The notes: generated from the sequence alone by a model not told the origin. A stretch of 64,000 nucleotides of DNA from Zhengella sp020637775 (GCF_041397485.1 NZ_JAWKWO010000002.1:372001-436000); one strand, 5' to 3'; shown: positions 20,090 to 29,100, counted from the first letter of the stretch. Numbers and translations: made by a program.

Positions 20090-20899
20090 TTACATCAGCG
20101 TGAAGATACGCGCCGGCCCGCCCGTGCCGCCCTTGTGCTTGGGCGCACCGACCACGAGCGTGGCGCCACTGGCCGGAACCGCGTCAAGGTTGGCCAGGCA
20201 TTCGATGCCCCAGCGCCCGGTCGGCAGCCATGCGTAGTGAACCGCGAAATCGGGCGACGGGCCATGGTCAAGCGACAGCGTGTCCACGGCGATGCCGGCC
20301 ACGTCGGCCTCTTCTGCCAGCATCTTCGCTGCCTCGACATGGAAGCCGGGGAAATGCATGGTCTTGCCGTCATCGCCGACATTGCGGAACTTTTCACCCG
20401 CGACATGCGCCCCCCAACCGGAATTCATCGCCACGCAGCATTTGGCCGGCAGGTCGCCATGGGCGCTGATCCAGGCCTTGATGTCGTCTGGCGTCACCTG
20501 CGCATCCGCGTTCTCGGCGGCCTTGGCCTTGATGTCGATGACGACAAGCGGCACGACCAGGCTCTCGACCGGGATCTCGTCCACCGACATGCCGTTTTCC
20601 GAGAAGTGGAGCGGCGCATCCATATGCGTGCCGGTATGCTCGTTGACGCGCAATTCCTTCAGGTTGAACTTGTGTTCGGCATAGTTGAATTTCTGCTCGA
20701 CGAAGAGCTGCTGCTCGCCGAAGAAGGTGGGGAAGTCCTCTCCCATCGTGTGGGTCATGTCGGCCACCTTCGTCGCGCCCTGCGCCAGGGCGGGCGGCGC
20801 AAACCCCGTGGCCGCGGCCGGCAGGCTTGCCGCCTTGAAGAAGTCGCGCCGGTTCAGCATCCGGCTCTTCACGGTTTCCATCACACAGGCATGGCACAT
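20090..20899 (-). CDS. Cyclase family protein with Tat-type signal
   Basis: A 269-residue protein of the cyclase / kynurenine formamidase-like family. Metal motif HTGTHMDAPLHF (HxGTHxDxPxHF, about residues 88-99) and the later DTLSLDHGPSPDF. The N-terminal NRRDFFKAASLPAAATG is a twin-arginine export signal, so the mature enzyme acts in the periplasm. It probably hydrolyses an amide, ester or lactone; the substrate is unknown. The start at 20899 is preceded by GGGAGAG. First gene of the cyclase-AhpD-GST run. Confidence 0.85.
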   Translation of the reverse strand: MCHACVMETVKSRMLNRRDFFKAASLPAAATGFAPPALAQGATKVADMTHTMGEDFPTFFGEQQLFVEQKFNYAEHKFNLKELRVNEHTGTHMDAPLHFSENGMSVDEIPVESLVVPLVVIDIKAKAAENADAQVTPDDIKAWISAHGDLPAKCCVAMNSGWGAHVAGEKFRNVGDDGKTMHFPGFHVEAAKMLAEEADVAGIAVDTLSLDHGPSPDFAVHYAWLPTGRWGIECLANLDAVPASGATLVVGAPKHKGGTGGPARIFTLM

Positions 20900-21104
20900 G
20901 TCGTCTCTCCCTCTGTTGGTCCGCCGGGTCTCTTCTTCTGTTTTCCCGCGGCCAGATGACGATACACCTGCGCCCACGGCTTGCAAGGCGCGTGTTTCCC
21001 CGCGGTGACATACCGTTGCACACGGGCCTGGCTGTTTTGCCCTTGTGGTTTGGCGCGGGCGGGTTACCTCTGTGGCAGGCAACAATGCGAGAGGACGTCT
21101 TCCC

Positions 21105-21809
21105 ATGACCGATTTGTCCGGCTTCGAGATCACGCGCCGCTGGCCCGCAGCCCATCCGGACCGCATCCAGCTCTATTCCTTCCCCACGCCCAACGGCATC
21201 AAGGCCTCGGCCATGCTGGAGGAAACGGGCCTTCCCTATGAGGCGCACACGGTTTCCTTCGGGCGCAACGACCAGACGACCCCGGAATTCCTGTCGCTCA
21301 ACCCGAACAACAAGATCCCCGCCATCATCGATCCGGACGGTCCGGGCGGCGCGCCGCTGCCGCTGTTCGAATCCGGCGCCATCCTGATTTACCTGGCGGA
21401 AAAGTCGGGGAAATTCATGTCCGCCGATCCGGCGGCGCGCTACCGGACGATGCAGTGGCTCATGTTCCAGATGGGCGGTATCGGCCCGATGTTCGGCCAG
21501 CTCGGCTACTTCTGCAAGTTCGCCGGCAAGGATGTCGCCGACAAGCGTCCGCTGGAGCGCTATGCCGGCGAGACCGAACGCCTGCTCAAGGTGCTGGACC
21601 AGCGCCTGGGCGGCCGTGATTACATCATGGGCCGGGATTATACGATTGCCGACATCGCCACCTGGCCCTGGGTGCGCACCGTCCGCGATTTCTACGAGGC
21701 CGGCGACCTGGTGAAGCTGCCGGAATGCCGCAACGTGCTGGCATGGCTCGACCGCTGCCTTGCCCGCCCGGCCAGCCAGGCCGCGCTCAACATTCCGCCG
21801 CGCGAATGA
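21105..21809 (+). CDS. Glutathione S-transferase, YfcG/Nu-class-like
   Basis: A 234-residue GST of the YghU/YfcG type: IQLYSFPTPNGIKASAMLEETGLPYE opens the thioredoxin-like domain, NPNNKIPAIIDPDG contains the cis-Pro, and ESGAILIYLAEKSGKF the glutathione site. The helical domain ends with DYIMGRDYTIADIATWPW. Relatives are disulfide-bond reductases using glutathione. Start at 21105; GAGAGGA lies about 12 bases upstream. It is the first gene on the plus strand before the trp block. Confidence 0.9.
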   Translation: MTDLSGFEITRRWPAAHPDRIQLYSFPTPNGIKASAMLEETGLPYEAHTVSFGRNDQTTPEFLSLNPNNKIPAIIDPDGPGGAPLPLFESGAILIYLAEKSGKFMSADPAARYRTMQWLMFQMGGIGPMFGQLGYFCKFAGKDVADKRPLERYAGETERLLKVLDQRLGGRDYIMGRDYTIADIATWPWVRTVRDFYEAGDLVKLPECRNVLAWLDRCLARPASQAALNIPPRE

Positions 21810-21951
21810 GGCGCGGCTTGCGGGCCGGAATGGCAACCGGGGCGGGGAGGGCGCTTCCGCGCCTTTTTGCGACCCCGGGCGTCGCCTGCCTGCATTGCCC
21901 CGCAATGCCGCATGGTTTATGGGAGGGCCGATCCAAGTCTGGGAGTATGCC

Positions 21952-23172
21952 TTGAACCAGTCAGCCAAACCCAATTCCTTCCGCACCGGACCCGACGAAC
22001 AGGGCATGTTCGGCATTTTCGGGGGGCGTTTCGTCGCCGAGACGCTGATGCCGTTGATCCTTCACCTCGAAGAGGAGTGGGACAAGGCCAAGAACGACCC
22101 GGAATTCAGGGCAGAGCTGGAACATCTCAACACGCATTATACCGGGCGTCCCTCGCCGCTCTACTTCGCCGAGCGGCTGACGGAACATCTGGGCGGCGCG
22201 AAGATCTACTTCAAGCGCGACGAGCTGAACCATACCGGTTCCCACAAGATCAACAATTGCCTTGGCCAGATCCTGCTGGCCAAGCGCATGGGCAAGACCC
22301 GCATCATCGCCGAGACGGGCGCCGGCCAGCATGGCGTGGCCTCGGCCACCGTCGCGGCGCGCTTCGGTTTCCCCTGCGAGGTCTACATGGGCGCGACCGA
22401 CGTGGAGCGCCAGGCGCCCAACGTCTTCCGCATGAAGCTGCTTGGCGCGAAGGTTCATCCCGTCACCGCGGGCCATGGCACGCTCAAGGACGCCATGAAC
22501 GAGGCGCTGCGCGACTGGGTCACCAATGTCGAGGACACCTATTACCTGATCGGCACGGCCGCCGGGCCGCACCCCTATCCGGAACTGGTGCGCGAGTTCC
22601 AGTCGGTCATCGGCAAGGAAACGCGCGAGCAGATGCTGGCCGTCGAGGGCCGCCTGCCGGACATGCTGGTCGCTGCCGTGGGTGGCGGGTCCAACGCCAT
22701 CGGCCTGTTCCATCCCTTCCTTGATGACGAGAGCGTGCAGATCGTCGGCGTGGAAGCCGGCGGCAAGGGTCTTCAGGGCGAGGAACATTGCGCCTCGCTG
22801 ACTGCCGGATCGCCCGGCGTCCTGCACGGCAACCGCACCTACCTGCTGCAGGATGGCGACGGCCAGATCAAGGAAGGCCATTCCATTTCCGCCGGGCTGG
22901 ACTATCCGGGCATCGGCCCGGAGCACTCCTGGCTTAAGGATTCCGGCCGCGTCCAATATGTGCCCGTCATGGACGCGGAAGCACTGGAAGCCTTCCAGCT
23001 TCTCACCCGGCTGGAGGGCATCATCCCTGCGCTGGAGCCGTCCCATGCGCTGGCCGAGGTGATCAAGCGCGCGCCCGCCATGGGCAAGGACCAGATCATC
23101 GTCATGAATCTCTGCGGCCGTGGCGACAAGGACGTCTTCACCGTCGGCAAAATGCTGGGACACGATCTCTGA
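21952..23172 (+). CDS. trpB: Tryptophan synthase beta chain
   Basis: A 406-residue TrpB that condenses indole with serine to tryptophan using PLP. The PLP lysine is Lys99 in HTGSHKINN; also RIIAETGAGQHGVASA, VGGGSNAIGLFHPF and the C-terminal NLCGRGDKD. The family N-terminus (NSFRTGPDEQGMFGIFGGRFVAETL) and a GGGAG 6 bases upstream favour TTG at 21952 as start. An in-frame ATG at 21919 would add 11 residues and is the alternative. trpA follows after 1 base, so TrpA2B2 is made from one transcript. Confidence 0.96.
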   Translation: MNQSAKPNSFRTGPDEQGMFGIFGGRFVAETLMPLILHLEEEWDKAKNDPEFRAELEHLNTHYTGRPSPLYFAERLTEHLGGAKIYFKRDELNHTGSHKINNCLGQILLAKRMGKTRIIAETGAGQHGVASATVAARFGFPCEVYMGATDVERQAPNVFRMKLLGAKVHPVTAGHGTLKDAMNEALRDWVTNVEDTYYLIGTAAGPHPYPELVREFQSVIGKETREQMLAVEGRLPDMLVAAVGGGSNAIGLFHPFLDDESVQIVGVEAGGKGLQGEEHCASLTAGSPGVLHGNRTYLLQDGDGQIKEGHSISAGLDYPGIGPEHSWLKDSGRVQYVPVMDAEALEAFQLLTRLEGIIPALEPSHALAEVIKRAPAMGKDQIIVMNLCGRGDKDVFTVGKMLGHDL

Positions 23173-23173
23173 C

Positions 23174-24013
23174 ATGACCACCCGTATCGACCGCAAGTTC
23201 GCTGCCCTCAAGCAGATCAACCGCCCCGCCCTGGTCACCTATTTCATGGGCGGCGATCCGGATTACGACAGTTCGCTGCGCGTGATGAAGGCCTTGCCCA
23301 AGGCCGGCGCCGACGTCATCGAGCTGGGCATGCCCTTTTCCGATCCGATGGCCGACGGCCCGGCGATCCAGATGGCCGGCCGCCGCGCGCTGGACAATGG
23401 CCAGACGCTCGTCAGGACCCTGCAGATGGCGCGCGAGTTCCGGCAGGAGGATGACGACACGCCGATCGTCATGATGGGCTACTACAACCCGATCTACATC
23501 TACGGCGTCGACCGTTTTCTGGCCGACGCGAAGGAAGCCGGCATCGACGGTCTGATCGTGGTCGACCTGCCGCCGGAAATGGATGACGAACTTTGCGTGC
23601 CGGCACTGAAGGCCGGGATCAATTTCATCCGCCTTGCCACGCCGACCACCGATGACAAGCGCCTGCCGGTTGTCCTCGCCAACACGTCCGGCTTCGTCTA
23701 CTACGTTTCCATGACCGGCATCACCGGCTCCGCCCTGCCCGACACGAGCAAGGTTGCCGATGCGGTGCGCCGCATCAAGGGCCATACGGACCTGCCGGTC
23801 TGCGTCGGCTTCGGTGTGAAGACCTCCAGCCAGGCCAAGGCGATCGGCGCCTCCGCCGACGGTGTCGTCGTGGGCACGGCCGTGGTCAATGCCATCGCCA
23901 ACGTGCTCGATGCGGACGGCAACGCGGTCGCCGACCCGGCCGAGGCCGTGGCCACGCTGGTGCGCGGCCTTGCCGACGGCATCGCAGAGGCGCGGCTTGC
24001 ACAGGCTGGCTGA
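23174..24013 (+). CDS. trpA: Tryptophan synthase alpha chain
   Basis: A 279-residue TIM barrel that splits indole-3-glycerol phosphate to indole and glyceraldehyde 3-phosphate. Catalytic Glu in GADVIELGMPFSDPMADGP and Asp in VVDLPPEMDDE; phosphate-binding loops VGFGVKTSSQ and GVVVGTAVV. Starts 1 base after the trpB stop, so it is translationally coupled. Followed 61 bp later by accD, the usual rhizobial order. Confidence 0.97.
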   Translation: MTTRIDRKFAALKQINRPALVTYFMGGDPDYDSSLRVMKALPKAGADVIELGMPFSDPMADGPAIQMAGRRALDNGQTLVRTLQMAREFRQEDDDTPIVMMGYYNPIYIYGVDRFLADAKEAGIDGLIVVDLPPEMDDELCVPALKAGINFIRLATPTTDDKRLPVVLANTSGFVYYVSMTGITGSALPDTSKVADAVRRIKGHTDLPVCVGFGVKTSSQAKAIGASADGVVVGTAVVNAIANVLDADGNAVADPAEAVATLVRGLADGIAEARLAQAG

Positions 24014-24074
24014 AGCGCCCACATTGGAATCCATCACAGGGAAGGCCGTGCGCCAGACGCGGCCTTGAGAACAG

Positions 24075-25010
24075 ATGAACTGGATCACCAACTACGTCCG
24101 CCCCAAGATCAACTCCATGCTGGGCCGGCGCGACATGCCGGAAAATCTCTGGATCAAGTGTCCCGAGACCGGCGAGATGATCTTCCACAAGGAACTGGAG
24201 GAAAACCTCTGGGTCATCCCCACGTCCGGCTATCACATGAAGATGCCCGTCAGGGAGCGGCTGAAGCGCTTCTTCGACGAGGGCAAGTATGAGCTTCTGC
24301 CTGCGCCGAAGGTGCCGCAGGATCCGCTCAAATTCCGCGATGTGAAGCGGTACACGGACCGTCTGAAGGAAAGCCGCTCGAAGACCGGGCTCGACGATTC
24401 CATCGTCAACGCCACCGGCGAGATCGACGGGCTGCCCGTCGTCGTCACGGCGCATGACTTCTCCTTCATGGGCGGCTCGCTGGGCATGGCGGCCGGCGAG
24501 GCCATCATCGACGGCTTCCTCAAGGCGATCGAGCTGAACCGCCCGCTGGTGCTGTTTGCCGCTTCCGGCGGCGCGCGCATGCAGGAGGGCATCCTTTCCC
24601 TCATGCAATTGCCCCGCACGACCGTTGCGGTGGAGATGCTGAAAGAGGCGGGCCTTCCCTATATCGTCGTGCTGACCAATCCGACGACGGGCGGCGTATC
24701 CGCGTCCTATGCCATGCTCGGCGACATCCACATTGCCGAGCCGGGCGCGGTCATCGGCTTTGCCGGCAAGCGTGTCATCGAGCAGACCATTCGCGAGAAG
24801 CTGCCCGAGGGCTTCCAGACGGCGGAATACCTGCGTGACCATGGCATGGTCGACATGGTCGTGCCGCGCCAGGAACTGAAAGGCACCATCGCCAGGGTGC
24901 TGCGCATGCTGACCGGGCAGCCGGCGCTGGTCGATGAGGCCGCCCCGCCGCCGGACGTGCAGGACTCCGAGCCTGAAACACCGGCCGAAGAGGAAAAGGC
25001 GGACGCCTGA
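24075..25010 (+). CDS. accD: Acetyl-CoA carboxylase carboxyltransferase beta subunit
   Basis: A 311-residue AccD that with AccA transfers carboxyl from carboxybiotin to acetyl-CoA, the first step of fatty acid synthesis. Crotonase-like core with SFMGGSLGMAAGE, ASGGARMQEGILSLMQ and TNPTTGGVSASYAMLGD. The N-terminal zinc ribbon, four Cys in E. coli AccD, keeps only one (IKCPETGEM); the other positions read T, I and S (WVIPTSGYHM), so zinc is probably not bound. A Glu/Pro-rich tail ends the protein. In the trpBA-accD-folC run. Confidence 0.96.
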   Translation: MNWITNYVRPKINSMLGRRDMPENLWIKCPETGEMIFHKELEENLWVIPTSGYHMKMPVRERLKRFFDEGKYELLPAPKVPQDPLKFRDVKRYTDRLKESRSKTGLDDSIVNATGEIDGLPVVVTAHDFSFMGGSLGMAAGEAIIDGFLKAIELNRPLVLFAASGGARMQEGILSLMQLPRTTVAVEMLKEAGLPYIVVLTNPTTGGVSASYAMLGDIHIAEPGAVIGFAGKRVIEQTIREKLPEGFQTAEYLRDHGMVDMVVPRQELKGTIARVLRMLTGQPALVDEAAPPPDVQDSEPETPAEEEKADA

Positions 25011-25077
25011 TCGTCCGCAGCCATGCGATCACCGAACGGGCGGCCGGCAGGCGCCGCCCCCTGCATGTGGAAACCCG

Positions 25078-26421
25078 ATGACGATCCGTCCCGCCGAAAG
25101 CCTTGCGCAAGTCGAGATCGAGCGGCTGTCCGCACTTCACCCGCAGGGATACAACCTGTCACTGGAGCGCGTGCGCGTGCTGCTGGAAAAGCTCGGCAAC
25201 CCGCAGGACCGCCTGCCGCCGGTCATCCATGTCGCCGGCACGAACGGCAAGGGATCGGTGATAGCCTTCGCCCGCGCCATGCTGGAAGCCGCCGGCGCGT
25301 CCGTCCATGTCCATACATCGCCGCATCTTGTGCGCTGGCACGAGCGCTTTCGCCTCGGCAAGCCCGGCGGCGGCGAACTGGTGGAAGACGCGGTTCTGGC
25401 CGACGCCCTGAGGCGGGTCGGCGATGCCAATGGCGACGAGCCGGCCACCGTTTTCGAACTGACGACGGCCGCCGCCTTCCTGCTGTTTTCCGAGCATCCC
25501 GCCGATGTCTGCATTCTCGAAGTCGGCATGGGCGGCCGGTTCGACGCCACCAATGTCATTCGCGAACCCGCCGTATCCGTCATCACGCCCATCTCGCTCG
25601 ATCACGAGGCCTGGCTTGGTGACAAGGTGGAACTGATCGCAGCCGAAAAGGCGGGCATCATCAAGCCCGAATGTCCGGTCGTGATCGGCTTTCAGGAAAA
25701 CGACATGGCGCGCGCCGTGCTGGAGGAAACAGCACTGCGTCTCGAATGCGACTATATCGCCTACGGCCAGGATTTCTGGGCCTATGAGGAAAACGGACGC
25801 CTGGTCTACCAGGACAATGACGTCCTGTTCGATCTCACGCTGCCCGCCATGCCGGGCCGTTTCCAATTGGCCAACGCGGCCACGGCCATCGCCGCCGTGC
25901 GCATGGCCGGTTTCGATATCGGCCACCGTGCCGCGGACACGGCGATGGAGGCGGCCGAATGGCCGGCCCGCCTGCACCGGCTCATGTCCGGCGACCTGGT
26001 GGAGCAAGCGCCCGAAGGTTCGGAAGTGTGGCTCGATGGCGGGCACAATCCCGCCGGTGCGCTGGTTGTCGCGGAAGAACTGGCCGGGCGCGGCGAGCGC
26101 GACGACCGCCCGCTCTTTCTGATCGCCGGCATGCTGAAGACCAAGAACCATGCCGGTTTCTTCCGCGCCTTTCAGGGGCTGGCGCGCCATTGTTACTGTG
26201 TGCCGGTGCCCGGAAGCGATGATGGCGAAAGCCCGGAAGTGCTGGCCGCACGCGCCCGCGAGGCCGGACTCTCAGCCGAGCCGGTCAGCTCCGTTGCCAA
26301 TGCGATCAACCTCATGCGCGAAACCTGGAGCGAGGACGAGCGTCCGCCGCGCATCCTGGTCTGCGGGTCGCTCTATCTGGCCGGCTCCGTTCTCGCCGAG
26401 AACGGCACACCGCCCACCTGA
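25078..26421 (+). CDS. folC: Folylpolyglutamate synthase / dihydrofolate synthase
   Basis: A 447-residue bifunctional Mur-ligase-type enzyme adding glutamate to dihydropteroate and folates with ATP. P-loop VIHVAGTNGKGSVIAFARAM region (GTNGKGS at about 60-66), HTSPHLVRWHERFR, GMGGRFDATNVI and the C-terminal domain with LDGGHNPAGALV. The start at 25078 (MTIRPAESLA) lies 67 bp after accD and before the family N-terminus; the frame is open upstream inside accD but that part is not family-like. End of the trpB-trpA-accD-folC operon. Confidence 0.95.
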   Translation: MTIRPAESLAQVEIERLSALHPQGYNLSLERVRVLLEKLGNPQDRLPPVIHVAGTNGKGSVIAFARAMLEAAGASVHVHTSPHLVRWHERFRLGKPGGGELVEDAVLADALRRVGDANGDEPATVFELTTAAAFLLFSEHPADVCILEVGMGGRFDATNVIREPAVSVITPISLDHEAWLGDKVELIAAEKAGIIKPECPVVIGFQENDMARAVLEETALRLECDYIAYGQDFWAYEENGRLVYQDNDVLFDLTLPAMPGRFQLANAATAIAAVRMAGFDIGHRAADTAMEAAEWPARLHRLMSGDLVEQAPEGSEVWLDGGHNPAGALVVAEELAGRGERDDRPLFLIAGMLKTKNHAGFFRAFQGLARHCYCVPVPGSDDGESPEVLAARAREAGLSAEPVSSVANAINLMRETWSEDERPPRILVCGSLYLAGSVLAENGTPPT

Positions 26422-26426
26422 CGGCA

Positions 26427-26936
26427 ATGGAACGGTTTCACCTTCACGCCGACCCCGAGGCCGCGCGCGCCCTGGCCACCGCGCTCTTCCGGTCCGTCAT
26501 GCCAGGTCTCGCCGCCATGCTTCCGCGATCGGCGGAAATCACCCATGTCGGCTCCACGGCCTGTCCCGGACTGGAAACCAGAGGCGATCTGGATATTCTG
26601 GTGCGTGTCCCGCCGGATCGCTTCCCCGAGGCGGAAGCCGCACTGGCGGGCGCCTTCGCGCGCAACACGGGCTCGATCCGCACCGGCGATTTCGCCGCCT
26701 TCGAAATGACCGGAACATCCATGCCCGTGGGCATCCAGTTGGCAGCCACGGGCGGCGCGTTCGACCATTTCCACCTGTTTGCCGCCGCGCTTTCGGCACA
26801 TCCGGCGCTGGTCGACGGTTTCAACGAGATCAAGCGCCTGTTCGATGGTCAGGCCATGGCCGATTATCGCGCCGCCAAGGCGTTGTTCATCAATGCAGTC
26901 CTGGATGGCATAGCACGCGGCGAGATTCCCCTCTGA
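26427..26936 (+). CDS. GrpB-like nucleotidyltransferase-fold protein (UPF0157)
   Basis: A 169-residue protein of the GrpB/UPF0157 family, which has a nucleotidyltransferase-like fold. The family signature HVGSTACPGLETRGDLDILV (about 38-57) holds the GS and DxD-type acidic residues. The usual later FRDYLR-type block is represented by FNEIKRLFDGQAMADYR. No reaction is established. It starts 5 bp after folC, so it is cotranscribed; it is not a usual member of this operon. Confidence 0.82.
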   Translation: MERFHLHADPEAARALATALFRSVMPGLAAMLPRSAEITHVGSTACPGLETRGDLDILVRVPPDRFPEAEAALAGAFARNTGSIRTGDFAAFEMTGTSMPVGIQLAATGGAFDHFHLFAAALSAHPALVDGFNEIKRLFDGQAMADYRAAKALFINAVLDGIARGEIPL

Positions 26937-26939
26937 CCC

Positions 26940-27584
26940 TCAGGCCCCGGCGTTACCCGCCGCTTGCAGGAAATTGGCGATGAGCGCCGTATCCTTGATG
27001 CCCGGCGCGCTTTCCACACCCGACGAGATGTCGAGTCCCGGCGGATGGGCGATTGCGATGGCGTCGGCCACATTGCCCGCATGGATGCCGCCGGCCAGCA
27101 GGTAATCGATGTCCGGGTCGAGACCGTTGAGCAGCGACCAGTCGAACGAAACCGCATTGCCGCCAGGCAATTGCGAACCCCTGGGCGGCTTGGCGTCGAA
27201 CAGGAAACGGTCTGCCACGCCCTTGTAGGGTCCGATCTTTTCGAAATCGGCGGCCTCGGAAATGGCCAGCGCCTTCATCACGGGCAGGCCGAAACGGGCC
27301 TTGACCGCTGTCACCCGCTCCGGGCTTTCCTTGCCGTGCAATTGCAGCATGTCCGGCTTCATCACGGAGACGATCCTGTCCAGCGTGGCATCGTCGGCAT
27401 CGACCGTGACGGCGACGGAACGGAGGCCCGCAGCCCCTGCCAGCGCGGCGAGTTTGCCCGCGGTTTCCGGGTCCGTATGGCGGGGACTTTTTTCGAAGAA
27501 GATGAAGCCGGCATGGCTGGCCCCGCCGGCAATCGCCGCGCGTACCGCCTCTTCCGTCTTCAGACCGCAGATCTTGATGTCCAT
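26940..27584 (-). CDS. trpF: Phosphoribosylanthranilate isomerase
   Basis: A 214-residue TIM-barrel enzyme of tryptophan synthesis. General base Cys in MDIKICGLKTEEA, GFIFFEKSPRH, LQLHGKESPERV, general acid Asp in FLFDAKPPRGSQLPGG, and the phosphate loop LAGGIHAGNV to DISSGVESAPGIKD. Its stop converges on the GrpB-like gene with only 3 bp between. In many rhizobia trpF lies just upstream of trpB in the same direction; here it is 4 kb downstream and inverted. It may be cotranscribed with the lipoprotein gene 22 bp upstream. Confidence 0.95.
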   Translation of the reverse strand: MDIKICGLKTEEAVRAAIAGGASHAGFIFFEKSPRHTDPETAGKLAALAGAAGLRSVAVTVDADDATLDRIVSVMKPDMLQLHGKESPERVTAVKARFGLPVMKALAISEAADFEKIGPYKGVADRFLFDAKPPRGSQLPGGNAVSFDWSLLNGLDPDIDYLLAGGIHAGNVADAIAIAHPPGLDISSGVESAPGIKDTALIANFLQAAGNAGA

Positions 27585-27606
27585 GCGCACTCGCTTACCG
27601 CGTCGC

Positions 27607-27774
27607 TCAATCGGCTGCAAGCGGGCGGATCGGTGCTTCGCCCGGCAGATAGCCGTCTTCAGCCGGCACGGGCGCTTCGGGCGGCGGCGCGAGCGTCTGG
27701 CAGGCTGCGAGCAGGCCGAGGCACAGCGCAAGTGCCGGCAGGAGCGCCGGGAGAAGGGGCGGGAAAGAACGCAT
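27607..27774 (-). CDS. Small putative lipoprotein
   Basis: A 55-residue peptide: a hydrophobic, Leu/Pro-rich signal (about 1-22) ends in the lipobox LLAAC, giving a lipidated Cys23 and a 32-residue Pro-rich mature peptide (TLAPPPEAPVPAEDGYLPGE). The ATG overlaps the stop of the upstream peptidase gene (ATGA), which argues for real coupled translation. It resembles small LptM-like lipoproteins only in size; the KGPLY-type motif is absent. Function unknown. Confidence 0.6.
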   Translation of the reverse strand: MRSFPPLLPALLPALALCLGLLAACQTLAPPPEAPVPAEDGYLPGEAPIRPLAAD

Positions 27775-28541
27775 CACTTGAACCCGATGGCTTGCAGGGC
27801 CTGCCCGTTGCGCTTCAGCCAGGCCTTGGATTCGTCCATGCGCGGGCACAATGCCCCGCACAGTTTCCAGAAGCGCGCGCTGTGGTCCATGTGCTTCAGA
27901 TGCGCGCATTCATGCGCCACGAGGTAGTCGATCACCGGGCGCGGTGCCATGGCGATTCGCCAGGAGAAGGACAGTCCGCCCGTGGAGGAACACGAGCCCC
28001 AGCGGCTCACCGTGTCCTTGTAGCGCACGGCGGTGACGCTGCGCCCGCCCGCTGCGGCTGCGTGTCTGGCGACCAGGGGTTCGATTTCGGCGCGCGCCAG
28101 CTTCTTCATGAAATCGGCCAGCCGGCGCTTCAGATGCGCCCTGTCTCCATGCACGATCAGCACCGGTTCCCCATCGAGCACGGTCTGCCGCACCGTCCCG
28201 CGCTTGCCCGGTTCGTGGATGATGCGATGTGGCACGCCAAGCACCGGCAGCTTGACGCCGGGCCTGAGATCCGGCCGGTCGGGCAGCGCCGCCAGCCGCG
28301 ATTCCAGCCATCCGCGATGCCGGTCCAGGAAACGGTCGATGTCGCGCTGCGGGTGACCCGGCGGCACGGTGACACGCAGGCTTTGCCCGCCCGCGCCGAT
28401 CCGCAGCGTCAGCCGCTTGGCCCGCGCGCTTTCCACGATCCGCAACGGCAATTCACGCCCCGCCACGCAATGCATGCGCTCGCGGGTGGACGCGGCGGGT
28501 GGTTTCGGTCGGGTCTTTCGGGTCAGGAAATCCGGCAGCAT
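27774..28541 (-). CDS. YgjP-like (DUF45) zinc metallopeptidase
   Basis: A 255-residue protein of the YgjP/DUF45 family. The C-terminal domain holds the zinc motif HECAH (in YLVAHECAHLKHMDHSARFW) preceded by the family block SRWGSCSSTGGLSFSWR. The N-terminal half is beta-rich with RRLADFMKKLAR linking the two. A cytoplasmic SprT-like protease is likely. The stop overlaps the ATG of the small lipoprotein gene. Confidence 0.88.
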   Translation of the reverse strand: MLPDFLTRKTRPKPPAASTRERMHCVAGRELPLRIVESARAKRLTLRIGAGGQSLRVTVPPGHPQRDIDRFLDRHRGWLESRLAALPDRPDLRPGVKLPVLGVPHRIIHEPGKRGTVRQTVLDGEPVLIVHGDRAHLKRRLADFMKKLARAEIEPLVARHAAAAGGRSVTAVRYKDTVSRWGSCSSTGGLSFSWRIAMAPRPVIDYLVAHECAHLKHMDHSARFWKLCGALCPRMDESKAWLKRNGQALQAIGFK

Positions 28542-28592
28542 GGCCGTGAACCCTATCTGATTCCCGGCCTCGGTGAATCCGCTTTTCGCGCA

Positions 28593-28627
28593 AGAAAAAG
28601 GCCGGGCCCGGTGAAACGGGTCCGGCC
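28593..28627 (-). terminator. Rho-independent terminator of the DUF2852 gene
   Basis: Read on the minus strand, GGCCGGACCCG and CCGGGCCCGGCC pair around a 5-base loop (28627-28600; one G-C/T-type mismatch), followed by TTTTTCTTG. It lies 27 bp after the stop codon. Confidence 0.75.
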
Positions 28628-28653
28628 ACTGGCATCAGGGGCAGGGAGATGCG

Positions 28654-29100
28654 TTACGCGTCGGACGCGGGGAAGTCCGGAACGCTACCGGAGCGCTTCG
28701 CTTCGGAGGCCTTGGAAGCCTCGCGATCACGCATGAAGCGGTCGAATTCTTCCTTGTCCTTGGCGCGGCGCAGTTCGCGCATGTACATCTCGAACTCCTC
28801 GCGCATGGCGTCGAGCTTGCGGCGCTCCTCGGCCAGCCGCTCGATTTCTGCTTCCCGCCAGTCGTCGAAGGCGACATTGCCGGTACGGGCATGGCCGCGA
28901 TGGCGGCCGCAGCCACGAAACTGGCGCGCCATGTCGTCGGTTGCGCGGTTCACGTCGCGCTTGAAGCCGTCCAGCCGGTCGCCCCAGATGATGTAGGCGA
29001 GCATGGCGAGGCCAAGAGGCCAGAAGACGACGAAGCCGAGGACCATCAGGCCGATCGTGGCCGGGGTCCAGGCAGGTCTGATCAATGCAGTTTGGGTCAT
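28654..29100 (-). CDS. DUF2852 membrane protein
   Basis: A 148-residue protein found in alphaproteobacteria. One or two membrane segments at about residues 12-40 (ATIGLMVLGFVVFWPLGLAML) are followed by IIWGDRLDGFKRDVNR, a Gly/His/Arg linker (FRGCGRHRGHAR), and a highly charged helix (about 75-135) likely to form a coiled coil: FDDWREAEIERLAEERRK. Function unknown. The ATG at 29100 is preceded by GAGAGGA 12 bases away. Monocistronic, with its own terminator. Confidence 0.85.
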   Translation of the reverse strand: MTQTALIRPAWTPATIGLMVLGFVVFWPLGLAMLAYIIWGDRLDGFKRDVNRATDDMARQFRGCGRHRGHARTGNVAFDDWREAEIERLAEERRKLDAMREEFEMYMRELRRAKDKEEFDRFMRDREASKASEAKRSGSVPDFPASDA

